From: Pteria penguin
Lineage: Eukaryota > Mollusca > Bivalvia > Pterioida > Pteriidae
Direction of reading: 5' to 3'
Assembly (NCBI GenBank): GCA_035048485.1
Contig: CM068590.1
Location: 16,711,798-16,775,797, forward strand
Length of the DNA: 64,000 nucleotides
Numbering within the stretch: the stretch's first letter is position 1; every line of letters starts with the position of its first letter. Of this stretch, positions 1 to 53,575 are shown one piece after another. A program made the translations under genes and the position numbers. The notes below the pieces were generated by a model. That model was not told where the DNA came from. It worked only from the letters and a program-made list of their open reading frames with translations, and did no database searches.

Positions 1-150
1 ATAAAAAAGTAATAATAATAATAATAATAATAATAATAGCTGAATAAATAAAATAATATGAATAAAATGAATTACAACAATAATAAGAATAACTAACTAA
101 CTAACCAAATAATAATAATAATAATGATAATAATAATAGGTGAATAAATC
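1..150. repeat. Interrupted (AAT)n microsatellites
   Basis: Runs of aat/ataata at 10-40 and 108-138 with a short spacer. They are simple sequence repeats with no gene nearby. Confidence 0.9.
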
Positions 151-1600
151 AATATACACCCTGGATGTGATATCTCAATGGAGATAATAAAATTGTTTGT
201 ATAATCTTTACCAGTAGGTTTATCAGCAAGGGGCATTAAGGAGCAGAGCCAATAACGGAATACATAGGCCTGCATACCATGTAAAATTCAAGTCCAGTAT
301 GGTTCTTTGTAATCGTAATAAAAACAAGATCCTACTTAAGATAAATAATATCACAAACATGGTCGATTCAGATCGTCTGCATTACTATTCGGATACTATG
401 AAGTTCAAACACTGCTGCGTGCAATGTAATCTGAAATATTATAATTTTTAAAATTTTACCTCGAATTTGATTTGAATGTGAATGAATCATAGAACAATGA
501 CAATACATATATCAAATTCTAGTCATCCGAGGACAAACATATTGCCAGAATATCATCGTATTTTAAGCTTTAAGCTTGCAGCCAGTGTCAAATTTATGCA
601 ACCTATGTCAAATGTACGAGGTAAATTTGAAAAGAGAGGAGAAATTCAGGGAGTGAGGTTCTTTAGAATAAAAGTATTTCTATTTGTAAAATATACTTTT
701 GTATGCAGAATATCAAACTGTGTTTGGGAGCAAAGGGCCTTTTTCATTCAATTTACCGTTTTAAGAAATGGTCCTCGAGGAGATATCAGTGTCTCCTATC
801 GGCTTGCCACGGAAGCTTAAATATACTTACTTGAAATTTTTCAATATTTATCATCAGAATACGCAGGGTTAAGTTCATATATGGTACCACATCTGTGATA
901 ATAAATTATCAATCCACTTATGTTGGTGGTTTTAATATCATTAAGACAACATTATGAAAAGTCTTTCATTTTCATAAAGTCTCTGTGCCTTTCGATTGAA
1001 AATTTCTAGCACTGTTTACAGAAAGGTTATTTTTTCACAAATTTTACGATAAACAGAGCAGTCGCTATCATTGTTTTTCTTACCAACCAAGCCACACTTA
1101 GTCTCATTAGTCAATGCTATTTGTAGTAGATTAAATTATTTTCCAAAGGAGGGGCCATCGAAATCCGCAAACCTTTCAATGCAATCAGCCAAGGGAAAGA
1201 AAGAAGTTTACGACCCCTTGACTTCTGCAGATGATGCTATTCAGGACAGATTCACACTGCCCCTCTCCCTCCACAATCTTTTGGTGAAAGTACATTATGA
1301 ATTTCCGTTCGATCGGATAAGTATTCTTACTGCTATCTGACGTATTAATCAGCTTAAACATTTTTCTGTTTCTATAAAAACGGTATTGAATAAATTTCCT
1401 CGTATGATAATAGTTATTAGTTAGAGATCCAGATTCATAGTGTTGAGTACGATCAGTTTGATTGCTTATATCTAAATCTCGCGTTGAGTCTTGGGGGACC
1501 AACATTTGACCAAAACAATTACTTTTAATCAAAACGTTGAGTACAACATTTTTTTCTAGTAATTTGTTTTGGAAAACCGGCTGAAAGAAAGATGGCACAA
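151..1600. other. No gene recognised
   Basis: Open frames here (for example 482-820 and 1,071-1,340 on +) lack splice context and any family resemblance. About 1,255-1,420 resembles 6,010-6,180 (ggtgaaagta then gaatttccg), so part is a dispersed repeat. Confidence 0.6.
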
Positions 1601-1605
1601 CTTAG

Positions 1606-1972
1606 GGCGCTATAATTGGGGGGTAACTGTAAAATTGGTTGATCCCACTTGTATAGGGGTGTTTACTACACATAATTGAAATAATTTTGATGTCAAAATT
1701 ACTACTGCATGTAAATAAACATCTATAGAATAATTCTGAAAAGGGTTGTGCCAAAATCTAACAGTTAAATAGCTAATAGACAAGTAATCTTGAAAGCCGG
1801 AAAATAATATTCTAATGTAAGTATACGTAATGGAAAATATACGTTATTTAATGATAGTTTATTTACACGCAGTAGTAATATGACATTAAAATGACTTTAA
1901 CTATGTGTAGTGAACACCTTTATACGAATGGGTTCCTTGGATTTATACCGTTATCCGCCGATTATAGCTTAA
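1606..1972. mobile_element. Fold-back MITE with long inverted arms
   Basis: The left arm (gctataattgg, cacttgtatagg, ctactacataatt-like blocks, tactactgcatgtaaataaa) is matched in reverse complement by the right arm (gattatagc at the end, cctttatacgaatggg, tttatttacacgcagtagta). The arms are about 130-150 bases with a short centre and no coding capacity. The flanking tta on both sides could be a 3-base target duplication; this is uncertain. Confidence 0.75.
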
Positions 1973-2419
1973 GATATCAACATTAAAACGCCGTTATCTA
2001 AATTTATTTTCCGTTGTTATTCTCATCGGGTACGAATTTTCGGCAAATATTTAGTGTAAAGGATTACCACTCATTGAAAATAAAAGTCCAAACAAGTATT
2101 TTATCTATGTTGTATCCAAACATGGTATAGGGCCGGAAAGTCTCGTCACGTGGCATACATGGTTTCTCGAAAAAAGCTGATACCGGACAGTTTTGTTAAT
2201 TGCTTTGATGTACAAACGAGACCATGTATGAATACCTGGGGAATGCTTAGACATATAAATATAATTCGATATCCAAAAAAATGGCATAGGACCTTCCATG
2301 TTAAAGATTAGATGAGAATCACACGAGAATCAAAGTACTACTTGTATGGTGATCGTCCGATATTCTTTTGAAAACATTTCAAAAGGTATAAATGTGTTTC
2401 ATACTCGTTAAAATACTAA

Positions 2420-2640
2420 ATAAATATTACAAAATATATACGTGATAATCTTGTGCGCCAGATGCGCATTTCGATAACTTATGTCTCTTCAGTGATGTCC
2501 ATGGCCGAATGATTAGAATTCTAATAAAATTTACAAAAATTTGAAGAACAGAGTTAAAGTGGCCGAAAGTGAGCCAGAGCATCAACCTGAGGACAGATCT
2601 ATGCGCAACAAATATATTTTATCACTTGATGAGTAAAAAC
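2420..2640 (+). repeat. Dispersed repeat family D, diverged copy
   Basis: It shares gatgcgcatttcgataact, tatgtctcttcagtgatg and gaggacagatctatgc with the other copies. It is the most diverged copy in the window. Confidence 0.7.
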
Positions 2641-2967
2641 TAAAAACAAAATATACTTCTTTAAATAAATTTTACAAAGTATCAAGCAACGTTCTACCGC
2701 GATTTCACAAAATGTAAATGTATTTTTGATCATTCTGATATCCCCGGTTTCCCAGAACTCTCTCTTAAGTACAAACCCCCAAGGAGAATCACGCCTGAAG
2801 TTGACAATATAATGTCAGATGGCAAAATTAATCATGATCATATGCAACAAGAATTTTGGATGTACTCAAAAGTTTCGATAATCGTTAATTGGTCGTTAAT
2901 TAGTATACGTCATAATTAGTAACGTCGGGTCTTTTCGCGTCTTAAACACGACTGTAGTTTATTGGGA

Positions 2968-3240
2968 TGTTATAATAAATATAGGACATATATACCTTTT
3001 AATTTTGTGCACCATATGCGCATTTCGACAAGTTGTGTCTCTTCAGTGATGCTCGTGGACGAATTATTGGAATTCTCAAAATATATAAAAATATGAATAG
3101 CAGAATTGAAGCCAAAATGACCGAAAAGTGAACCAAAGAATCTATCTAAGGACAGAGCTATGCATGAGGGAGATACTCCTTAGTTTTAGAGTGATTTACT
3201 TAATTTGATGACTGAAAATTTAAAGTATATATTTATACTT
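2968..3240 (+). repeat. Dispersed repeat family D
   Basis: It runs from aataaatataggacatatat through caccatatgcgcatttcgac and gagctatgcatgagggagat to gactgaaaatttaaagtat. It directly abuts the Penelope-like fragment that starts near 3,250. Confidence 0.8.
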
Positions 3241-3249
3241 ATATCTATA

Positions 3250-4195
3250 TATCTCAATTAGTTCGATTTGTCAGAGGCTGCACCGATGTTTTGGACTTTC
3301 ATAAACGACATTTACAAATTACTACTAAACTTTTAACTCAGGGTTACAAATATCACAAGTTAAGAAAAACATTCGGCAAATTCTTCAGATCTTATTCAGA
3401 ACTTCTATCTAAATTTGGAAATATTTCTTTTCAACAGTATGTATCCAATGGAATTTCCCATCCTTATTTTTACGGTGATCTCGTATATAAACTAAGGAAA
3501 GTAAAAGGCTCCGATAACGTTATTTTATCATGTAATAAAATAATCAAACGTCTTATAAATAGACAATATGATATTGAGATCATCAAAAAGACTATAGGTC
3601 TTGTATTTGGCCCCTCTACAGCCTTATGCAGACTTTTACTTGAACGTTGCACGCTGAATAACAGAGCGGTGGGGACTATATGACGGGCCTTGCCCAAACC
3701 TCTTTCAGAGGAGACATGGTCCTGAACCTCGTCCCCTCTGACTGTTAGTCGGGACTCCTACAGATCTAGGGTCTTAGCTCGCTTTCAGACTGGCAGAGCA
3801 CGGTTTATCATGTTGATGTCGCATGTATTTTTATACCATTATGTATTTTACAATACCTTACGTGTTTATATTTTTATGACCTCTCAATATGCGATACCTG
3901 TTGACCCTTGTTCTTTACATGGAGGATTATTTATAAATTTTTAAATGTACGTCCTTTGATTGTTCTGCTGTTACGGTGAGTGGGAAGGTGGGCCCGTAAA
4001 CCGGTAAACCACACCATTTGTTTGGCTTTTGTCAAATTAAATGACCGTCCTAAGTCGGTATCGTAATTGCACTACAATCAAATATTTTTGTAATGTGATA
4101 TATGTTCTAGTATATTATTTATATTCATGTATTGTATAGCTCTATGGTGACTTCTGCCACATAACTGAGCCAGTAACTCTTCTTTTTTCTTTAAT
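3250..4195 (+). mobile_element. Penelope-like element (type A), 3' fragment
   Basis: A C-terminal piece of a reverse-transcriptase protein is open from about 3,250 to 3,683 (LDFHKRHLQITTKLLTQGYK, then FGNISFQQYVSNGISHPYF), followed by a 3' UTR that is nearly identical to 38,417-38,866 and ends near cttttttcttt. The catalytic palm is missing, so it is a 5'-truncated copy. No GIY-YIG nuclease part is seen. Confidence 0.8.
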
Positions 4196-4224
4196 ATAAA
4201 ATTAAACTTCAACTTATAAGGTAC

Positions 4225-4970
4225 CGACCCCCTTATCCTTGATGATCACCTCAAATTACATTTTTATTCTTAAAACCCATACAAATTAAGATTTAAGATG
4301 TGTTGCAATGTTAATAATAAGCACAAAATCAGACGTACGGACATACATTCAGTGCACCATATGCGGATATTTATAACTCGATGACTCAAAACTGAAAGTC
4401 ATGGGGTCAAAACTGTGGAAATGTAAGGAGTAAAGCAATGAAGAGCAAATTAACAACCAGAAATATATAAACCAATTTCAAGGGGAGTACAATACGCACA
4501 GAAAGAAAGAAAGATGTATGAGGAATATGTCAGTTTCCGAATAGAACTATAACGATAAAACACAGTCTTTACGGTTTTATCGAAAAGAAGATGTTCTCGG
4601 TTAAGGCTATAATAAAACTTCCTTATTAGTCAAGTGCTCATTGAAAACTTGTAAGAGGATCGGATGGCCATAGTAAAGCACGCTAAATATGTGATGGTGC
4701 ACGGGAATGAACGTGCATGTAACTGGTAGACGTCCTTTCAATAGAAATGTTTTTCGGTTTTAACGTTTAGGATGAATGAATGAAGGGCGTAGTTCTGAGG
4801 TACGTGGTTCTCTTTCTGATCATCTGCGTTTAACTATTTTTATAACCAATTTGTATATTTTAACGATTAAACGCAATTCAGACTTTGAGAAAATTTAATG
4901 ATTTGAATGTGTATAACATGGTTTAAATATAAAGAACTTATCGAAGCGGGTCATGTAATAATGACATATA
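4225..4970 (+). repeat. Dispersed block, paralogous to 6,180-6,930
   Basis: Shared landmarks in order: gtgcaccatatgcg, gtttccgaatagaac, cacgctaaatatgtgatg, gggcgtagtt and attatcgaag-like end. There are no coding features. It is either an unclassified non-autonomous element or a segmental duplication. Confidence 0.7.
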
Positions 4971-5181
4971 CTTAAGCCGCAGGGTTTGTAAGAATTTGTC
5001 CTTGTAATGATGAGCTATGTAGAACAGCATGAAATATATTAGATAATGATGAGTCTCCTTATCAGCTTATCAGTAACAATATATATATATAATCATATCA
5101 GTGTCCTTGCATTGAGGCGAAATCCAGAAGTTCCCAAGAATCACTTGCTGTTCCATATTTGGTTTGGGTGTGTTGTATAGG

Positions 5182-5275
5182 TGTAAATCGAAATCCCTCA
5201 CAGTTTGGGGTGTATACTTTGCAAAGGTGTGAAATTTCTATGCGTCCGCCACATACACTTGAAATAGTTTTGAAA
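5182..5275 (+). repeat. SINE fossil
   Basis: It matches the body of the SINE at 18,684: aaatccctcac, gggtg, ttgcaaaggt, gaaatttct, catacacttgaaata. The tRNA-like head is not recognisable. Confidence 0.55.
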
Positions 5276-5879
5276 TGGTGTATGTTAATTCATGACATTG
5301 AAATTTGATCGTGTAAGGTGTACAGGGGTTGCAGCAGTTTACTGTCATGTATTTTAGGTACCCTTATATCGCTACTTGTTAGTACTTTGTCACGCCTCCT
5401 TTAGTATCAATTTATCAAAATGGTTTTTACTCTCATCTGAAAGCCAATACACCAGTAGGGGAACAAAAGTTAAAAGTGCAAGAAAAAGGGAGTTATACCA
5501 ATAAGTTAGAGTTATGAAGTAGAGCAACAAGTTCAGCATTCATCTCCTGCGGCACGTTTAGGACAAGAACTACATGTATAACGCCCCAAAGCCCTTAATG
5601 ATACCGTGGTCAAACCCTAGATCAGCTGTATACATATTGTTGAAAAGTAAATTTTTCCAGAGTTTGATGATGAATCTGCTTAAGATTTTCCATTTTTAAA
5701 GTTTTCAGGTTGTCTTTTAAATCAATCATTTTTGTATGGAAATCTGTAACATAAGGGCAGCCTGTAGCAAAAAAAAAAAAAAAAAAACTGAAAAATATAG
5801 ATTTACCACATGATTGTATCCTCTTTTTATCTATTGATTTTGTTTTATCATGGCTCGTGTGAATAAACCTCATAAACAT

Positions 5880-5915
5880 GTTTATATATATTATATATAT
5901 ATATATATATATATT
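5880..5915. repeat. (TA)n microsatellite
   Basis: Alternating ta tract; nothing else is visible. Confidence 0.85.
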
Positions 5916-6179
5916 GATGTAACATTGAACGGAAGATAAATGTCGAAACGTTTAGAGTTTTGAAGTAGATGCGAGAAATATCCTATAACAATATTCAATT
6001 GATGCGAGTGTTCCGCTTTACTTTCTCGCCCCATTTATATGGTGAAAGTAAATTACGAATTTCCGTCCCGATGTGTTTGCCTTATTGCTATGTGACAAAT
6101 TACTCAATTTAAAGGGATCATATCACACTGTTTTATTTAAACAAATATTAGAATAAATTACACCGTATGACAGGAAATA

Positions 6180-6930
6180 TGATGCCCATTATCCGTGATG
6201 ATTATATTATATATATAATTTGGAATGTGTTGCAATGTAAGTTATACACACAGAAGCATTAAAACGTACATATAAATTAAGTGCACCATATGCGCATATC
6301 GACAGCTTATGTCCATTTAGTGATTGTGGATAAGAGTAAATTTTTGAAGAGCCAATTAATTACCAAACTGAAACAAAAGAAAAACCCAAATAAACCAGTT
6401 TCCTGGAGAGTACAACACATACAAAAAGATAGAAAATGTATCATGACAATGTCAATGTTTCCGAATAGAACGATAAGAATTAAATCACAGTCATTGTTTC
6501 CGATTTCATCGAAAAAAGGAGTGGTCTCGCTAAGGGCTACAGTTAAACTTTCTTATCACTAAAGGACACACTGAAAGGAAAGCCTAAAAAAAGGTTACAA
6601 GAGCAAAACACGCTAAATATGTGATGTTACTTTGGACTAAACGTTCATGTAACTGCAAGTATTAAAAGAGACAGCCTTTCTTTAGAAATATGATATTTTT
6701 CAGGGTCAACATTTCAGATGCATGAATGCAGGGCGTAGTTCAGTGGAATGCGGTTATATTGCCTCAGCTGATCATTTACCTTTGACAAAAGTAAATAATT
6801 GTTTAACCCTTAATAATTCTAACGTTTCATCGCCAATGAGTTTTTGAGAGTAATAAATAGATTTGATTGTGTTTAATATAGTTGAGATATCAAAAAAAAA
6901 ATTATCGAAGCAGCGTGTCAAATAATGGTA
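6180..6930 (+). repeat. Dispersed block, paralogous to 4,225-4,970
   Basis: Second copy of the block described at 4,225; it shares the same landmarks in the same order. The 93-codon open frame at 6,281-6,562 lies inside it, but the sister copy does not keep that frame open, so it is not called as a gene. Confidence 0.7.
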
Positions 6931-6984
6931 TAAGAAAAATTGATCTGTAGAGTCGTAGAGGAACCTGGGACCATTTTGTTTTAT

Positions 6985-7310
6985 ATAAAGTCGGAAAGTA
7001 ACTGGTGTCACCTGACTATGACACTAACAGCAATGTACTACAGTGGACATTCACGGACCCCTGAAATTCACAGGTTTTGCAGAGCAAAATATACCTCAAG
7101 CAAACAAATCTATCTTTTGTGCAGACATCTACATTTAATGAATTGTATATGGCTAATTCTTAATTGTTTATGCATCTATCTACTGATTTGTTATATTTAT
7201 TAGATGTGTTCTTTTCGAAAGTAAGATATTAAGATAATTGGATCTATGTCACGATCACAGTAACAACAATTTTCCATAGTGGTTATCGAACTGCAAATCA
7301 CAGGTTAAAG
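6985..7310. repeat. Short dispersed repeat, two diverged copies
   Basis: The segment tgtcacctgactatgacact to ctgaaattcacagg recurs weakly at 7,245-7,306 and, inverted, at 22,740-22,845. It may be the 3' tail of a retroelement. Confidence 0.5.
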
Positions 7311-7699
7311 ACGTAAACATCACACCCCGCATCTGTGCTAAAACATACTCACGTTCTATGTCTTTTGAGTATTCCCGGAAAATCAGAGAATAACGTCATT
7401 TAATCGTCACTGTCGCTTGTTGCTTTACCTGAATGAGACAAATCGGTAGAAGTCAAAATGCGTTTAAAAATCCTGGAGTCGAAACTTTCCTTATTATATT
7501 ATTTTAATTATTGTATTATCACAATCATCATCATCATCATCACCATCATTATTATTATTTGGGATTTTACATTAAGAATGTTTTCTTAATTAAATTCTGT
7601 TGGTCTAAATTTTAAACTGCTTATTATGAAATTATGAGGTATGATAAAAAAAAAACCCCAGTTATCGGCCCCAAATGTACTTAGGAGTAGCTAACATTG

Positions 7700-8228
7700 A
7701 AAGAATTGTCTTATTTTTAACATGATCGCCCTTCATTTCAATGCACATTCTCTAACTCTTTATAATGTCTGAATCCCTTCAAAATATAATTCGAAGTTGA
7801 GATCCACTAGGGACCCATATAAAGCGTCTACGATACCCTTATTGATTCCAACATTCTTTTCATAGGATGGAACTTTGAAGAAAATGAGGGCGAGAAAGAA
7901 CCTTGACGCTGCATTCCTTCGCAGTTGTTATTGCAACTTGTGAAGTGTGACCATGTGCATTATCCTGCAAGAGTAGAAAACCTCTGTTTGACCTTGCACT
8001 CCTTTTTCTCACAATCTCTGGACGCAGTCTCTTAATGTTATTTGCATAACAGGCACTATTTATTGTGCGGCCTACCTAAAGAAAACCATGAGTATTCCCT
8101 GTTTCTCCCTAACGATACAGGTCATTACTTTCCTGGTTCAGGAATTTCTTTTGCGATAATTGAGCCAGGGCGAATCCATTGCATGTTTTGTTTTTAAGAT
8201 TCATGATCAAAACGGTGAACCCAAACCT
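7700..8228 (-). pseudogene. Mariner-type transposase fossil
   Basis: Read on the minus strand, broken frames give VWVHRFDHES, MQWIRPGSIIAKEIPEPGK, RLRPEIVRKR and then GFLLLQDNAHGHTSQVAITT, the mariner block that carries the second catalytic aspartate (DNA.PHT region, 7,951-7,974). Several stops and shifts occur. No terminal inverted repeats were identified. It is an inactive remnant. Confidence 0.82.
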
Positions 8229-8513
8229 CATCCTTTATCCTCAGTCCCTTACTACCACCTTACACAGAATCTTAATCACTGCTCTCATCCTATATCCTCA
8301 GTCCCTTACTACCATCTTACACAGAATCTTAATCACTGCTCTCATCCTATATCCTCAGTCCCTTACTACCATCTTACACAGAATCTTAATCACTGCTCTC
8401 ATCCTTTATCCTCAGTCCCTTACTACCATCTTACACAGAATCTTAATCACTGCTCTCATCCTATATCCTCAGTCCCTTACTACCATCTTACACAGAATCT
8501 TAATCACTGCTCT
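8229..8513. repeat. 57-base tandem repeat, five copies
   Basis: Units start at 8,229, 8,286, 8,343, 8,400 and 8,457 and differ by only a few bases. The unit begins catcctatatcctcagtccc. It abuts the mariner fossil, so it probably arose by amplification of a piece of that element. Because 57 is a multiple of three, two forward frames stay open by accident. Confidence 0.95.
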
Positions 8514-10034
8514 AGCACATCCGTTTTCTCCATTTTAACATTGTGACGAACACTTTATTTACAAAATAGAGAATTCTATGTATATTCAAAGCTTTTTGCT
8601 CTATAGCCTCTAGCTGGATTTTAACATAAATATCAATAAATCATACAGAAACTGTAGGGGAAAATACACGTGCTACAAAAAAAAAAAAACAAACAAAAAC
8701 AAAAACAAAAACAAAAAAGCCAAAAAAAAAAAAAAAAAAAAATAATAAAAACCCAAATATCTAATCTAAGTTTGGATCGGCTTTACACTTAACAAAACTT
8801 TGTCATCCACAGCAATAGACTGTGTCATGTCTCTATAGTCATAATGTTGATCATTTAGAAATATTTGAACACTTCCTTTATAGGATGATTATGGAAAAAT
8901 GTTATATTATAACAACAATAGCACTAGAAATCAATTGCTTTTTTCCTGTAACACACGCTCTTACAATATACACATGTATTTTGCATAGGAGGGATTGCAT
9001 CGTCGTATGTTTCCATTGCTATGAAGTCTGCTAATTCTCGTAGTACACAGACTTGTCAAGATTCATTTCCTTTGTCTTAAGAGCTATTGGAAGAAAACGA
9101 TAGCGCGTTTTGTGATATTTCTGTCAAAAAATTCGACAATATATGAGCTCGAAAGTGAAATATTGATGATATATGGCAAGGTGACACTAAAACACAAATG
9201 ATCACGCTTCAGGGTGGTATTCATCCTGCCAATCGCGGATAAAATCACTAAACGTCTTCCGTTCTACAATGCACTACATGCAGCATCGGTATAGTATTCC
9301 TTGGTTCTTTTGTTTCACCCAACAAATGGCAACTTTTTTTTCTAAATCAAATTTTTTCTATTGTACAGTACACAATAAATTCTACACAAAGTTATCTATT
9401 GATTTTATCCCATTGTTTCAGAAACCGAAATGAATGGACTTCGCCTCCATTAAATGTGGTCCTAATATTAAGGGAGGAAATAAAACGTATTTCCGCAAAA
9501 ATGACGTAAAGAACAATGAAACGTACTTATGACGTCATGAGGAGGTCAACGTTGAACGTCGTTTCCAACTCATAGTACACAAGCGACGCCTAACGGATAA
9601 TAACGGACAGCGACGCTCATTAATACAGAAATATATACTTTTTATTTGGTCAGTTAAAATTTCATGGTAAACATCGAAAATATGGACAGTCTCTGGAGTC
9701 GGAATTGCGTTATTACACCAAAAACTTGTATATATCTAAACTCTGATGAAGATAATGGGTTTTTATTCTCAAACGTTGAGATGATTTGAACAAGTCACTT
9801 TGCATGGGGTATACTCCTTGGTATTTATCTTTAGTTTCTTAGTAAAACCTTATTTTTCGATTTTATGTTTTATTGTGATTATTGCCTGAAGTGAGAAAAT
9901 AACTGTTATACCTTCAATAAAATTTGATTGGTTGATCAATCAGCATTATAATGAACTAGTGATCAATTTAAGATCTCTAAATTTAAAAATGATGGGTCAT
10001 TAATATTAATGCCTGATAAAACTGACTCTTTCAG
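8514..10034. other. No gene recognised
   Basis: AT-rich sequence with A-rich runs at 8,677-8,752. No domain, splice chain or structured repeat was recognised. Confidence 0.5.
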
Positions 10035-10090
10035 AAAAATAATATGGCAGGCAACTTTTCGGAATTGTACACATCATTGAACGAGAAGAG
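10035..10090 (+). CDS. Candidate first coding exon
   Basis: A good acceptor (ctctttcag) and donor (gtatgt) bracket 56 bases. An ATG at 10,044 opens a short acidic peptide, MAGNFSELYTSLNEKR. It would end in phase 2, whereas the first ankyrin exon needs phase 0, so at least one more exon would be required between them. It may be the 5' coding exon of the ROCO gene or chance; only RNA can tell. Confidence 0.28.
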
Positions 10091-10671
10091 GTATGTGTTA
10101 TAATGAATATTTAATTGCATAAATGACATAAACAGCAATTTTTTTTACGATGTTGTCCTTGACTATAATTCTTATTTGAATACAGCACTACAAGTCTTCT
10201 TACAGGACAATAACTTCCGATACCGATTCCGATTTATGTACTAAAATTCGTAAACTATAAGAGTACTCGCCAGTCTCTTGTAGTGCAAATTATAGGACAT
10301 ATGGTACCTGTAGTCTAGATAAAATATACTCATATTTTACACAAAAAGCAGATAGATAAATAAAAGTCCTCAGAAATGATTAAAAAAGAAAAAGCTTAAA
10401 AATCATCAGAAAGAATAACAAATAGAATAGAATATCTATACTTAATATAATCTATATTGATGACCACTTCATCCGTCTAATTCATTTTTTTTTAATTTAC
10501 ATTTTTCCCTCATTTGAAATAATAAGGTTTCCTTAATCCATATATGTACATAAATGTTCGCTTTATTTTGTACTGATTTTTCCGGATAAATACACTTTTT
10601 ATATTTTATATAACTACACGTCAGTTTGTAAGCCACTGCTGATCACCATAATGTTTAATATCTAGATAGAA

Positions 10672-10756
10672 TGTCAATCCCGCCATGAAGCAGTCGAATA
10701 TATGAATCCCGATGTCGTAAAGCTATATTGATGTAAATATGGAAGTAAGTAATATA
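10672..10756 (+). pseudogene. Decayed ankyrin-repeat exon
   Basis: This aligns with the intact ankyrin exons (gcagtcgaat, then atcccgatgtcgtaaagct) and is followed by gtaagt, but about 20 bases in the middle are missing and the frame is shut. The intron after it resembles the other array introns (the cagtagtctagaaat and aaccaagaaaagaac blocks), so it is the first, dead unit of the tandem array. Confidence 0.6.
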
Positions 10757-10822
10757 CACCGTACAATCAGAAACTTATATTTGGTGCACTTTACGTTAAA
10801 CTGTTGACTGACTGGAGAATAT

Positions 10823-11011
10823 AATAGACCACTTGCCTATCTTGATAATGGCAGTCTTTTTGTCCGATCCAACATCTTTTGGCGTTGTTTTTCGTTGTGA
10901 CGTTACAATGAATTTATGTCACGTATTATGACGTCACTATGAAAAACAACGCCAAAAGGTGTTAACTCGGACAAAAAGACAGCCATTATCAAGATTGGCA
11001 TGTGGTCTATT
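10823..11011. mobile_element. Palindromic MITE in intron
   Basis: Two arms of about 80 bases face each other: atagaccacttgcc, cttgataatggc, ctttttgtccga, cttttggcgttgtttttc, and the reverse complement on the right. The centre is about 30 bases. The paralogous introns of later ankyrin units lack it. No coding capacity. Confidence 0.88.
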
Positions 11012-11388
11012 GACTTTTAGTTTTTGATTTTTTTATAAATGTAAAATCCCTAGAACCTTTCCTCATAAAATAAAACACACTTGTCTAGTAAATGATGTTT
11101 TAAAACAACTGTAGTCTGTAAATAATCATCAATTAGAAAGGGAAACAAAATAAGCAAAAATGGGAAAACAAACTTAAAGAGATAGAAAACCAAGAAAAAA
11201 AAAAAAACACATCTGTTTAGGAGAGTATATCAAATACCCGGTTCCCTTTTCTTTAACAAATAAAATGCACTTGTGTGGGCAATTATTTTAATCTGATTGA
11301 TGTATTACACTCATTTTTCATATGCACTGCACATATGATGTGCAACTTCACAAGTCACAGTTAATCAGCATTATGTTATAATATATAG

Positions 11389-52387
<40,999 letters not shown>

Positions 52388-53399
52388 AAGAAGAGTACCG
52401 TATCTTGTGATGGGTACATATAAGTATACCCTTATCCACGGTACATATCCCATGTCGTTCGACTTCCTTTGCACGTGGAGAAATGTTCTACAGCAACATC
52501 CACCATTGTACGTAGTGGTTTTTACGTATTTTAGTTTAATGACATTTTGCCACTAGTCTTGGTTAATGCTTTTTATTTTCTTTTTGTTAATGCTTTATTT
52601 TTACTAGTTTACTGTTCTCCAAGGTATGCATATTTTGTTATGACGTGTTTTGACGAAGTAACCCTTTTTAAATTTTGGTTGTTGGGAATTTTAAGTTGTT
52701 CTCTACAATGTTGTGGTCATGTTAATTTATGATACCTCATTTCTGTAAATTAACATCACACTCTGTAAATGGTTTCATTGAGATACCAAATCATCGGTAG
52801 AAAATACTATACATAGACAACTTTATTAATTTCAGTTGTGAGATAAAATTTCACGTTACATAATTCAAGCACGTAGATGATTTTTGTACAAGTGAACTTC
52901 CGATTGAAATATATATCTTTAACAGCGTCACTATTCAAAACGCTAACTTAAAATACTAAAGAAAGGCATTATACTATGCACTGGTGAGATATGTTTTCTT
53001 TCAGATATGTGTTTTGATAATTATGTAGGAAATGGCTATTGAAGGTAACGACTCTTCTTCCAATCATTTTTTTTTCAACTGTTGTAAGATACTATTATTG
53101 TCAAAATGATATAATTCCATTATATGCATATATTCAATGTACTTTTTCGATTTTTGATTGATGGTGTATTTAACTATATGAGACATTGCTTTTAAATGTC
53201 TTTAAAAGTTTGTAGGACTTTGCTCTATGTATAACATTGAAAAGTTCATCTATAAAAGTGCAGATAAATGGGTCAAAATGTAATTCGTTATTATAGATTC
53301 TGTGAATTATATTCATGTATATGTGTTGATGGAATATGGAATGCTCAGAACATTTGACATGTGCAACGGGCCCATCCGAACTGTGAATTTGCCTGATAC
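52388..53399 (+). other. 3' flank of the ROCO gene, no gene seen
   Basis: AT-rich sequence following the stop codon. It should include the 3' UTR. I see no clear AATAAA close to the stop and no recognisable coding segment. Confidence 0.5.
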
Positions 53400-53575
53400 A
53401 ATACATAGCAATTAAGACCTTTCAAACAGACCCACCAGAGGTAGTAAGGGATATTCTATGTGTCATGTCTTCCGTGATACGAGACCTGGAATTTACTGTC
53501 ATTTTTTGAAATATAAAACACTGGTGGGCAATTGGCCGGATTCGAACTAGCCACCTCTCGGTTACAAGCTGAAAA
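53400..53575 (-). mobile_element. tRNA-derived SINE remnant
   Basis: The + strand reads agacccacc, gtgtcatgtcttccgtgata and ggattcgaact...gttacaagct, the last being a reversed tRNA-like B box. The middle resembles the SINE at 24,715. Confidence 0.6.

Noticed and set aside
482..820. 112-codon open frame
   Set aside because: No family resemblance, no splice support, and it is AT-rich sequence like its surroundings.
8160..8546. Repetitive protein of about 19-residue units, or a CRISPR-like array
   Set aside because: The open frame exists only because the tandem unit is 57 bases; there are no spacers, no start context and no splice chain, and it borders a mariner fossil.
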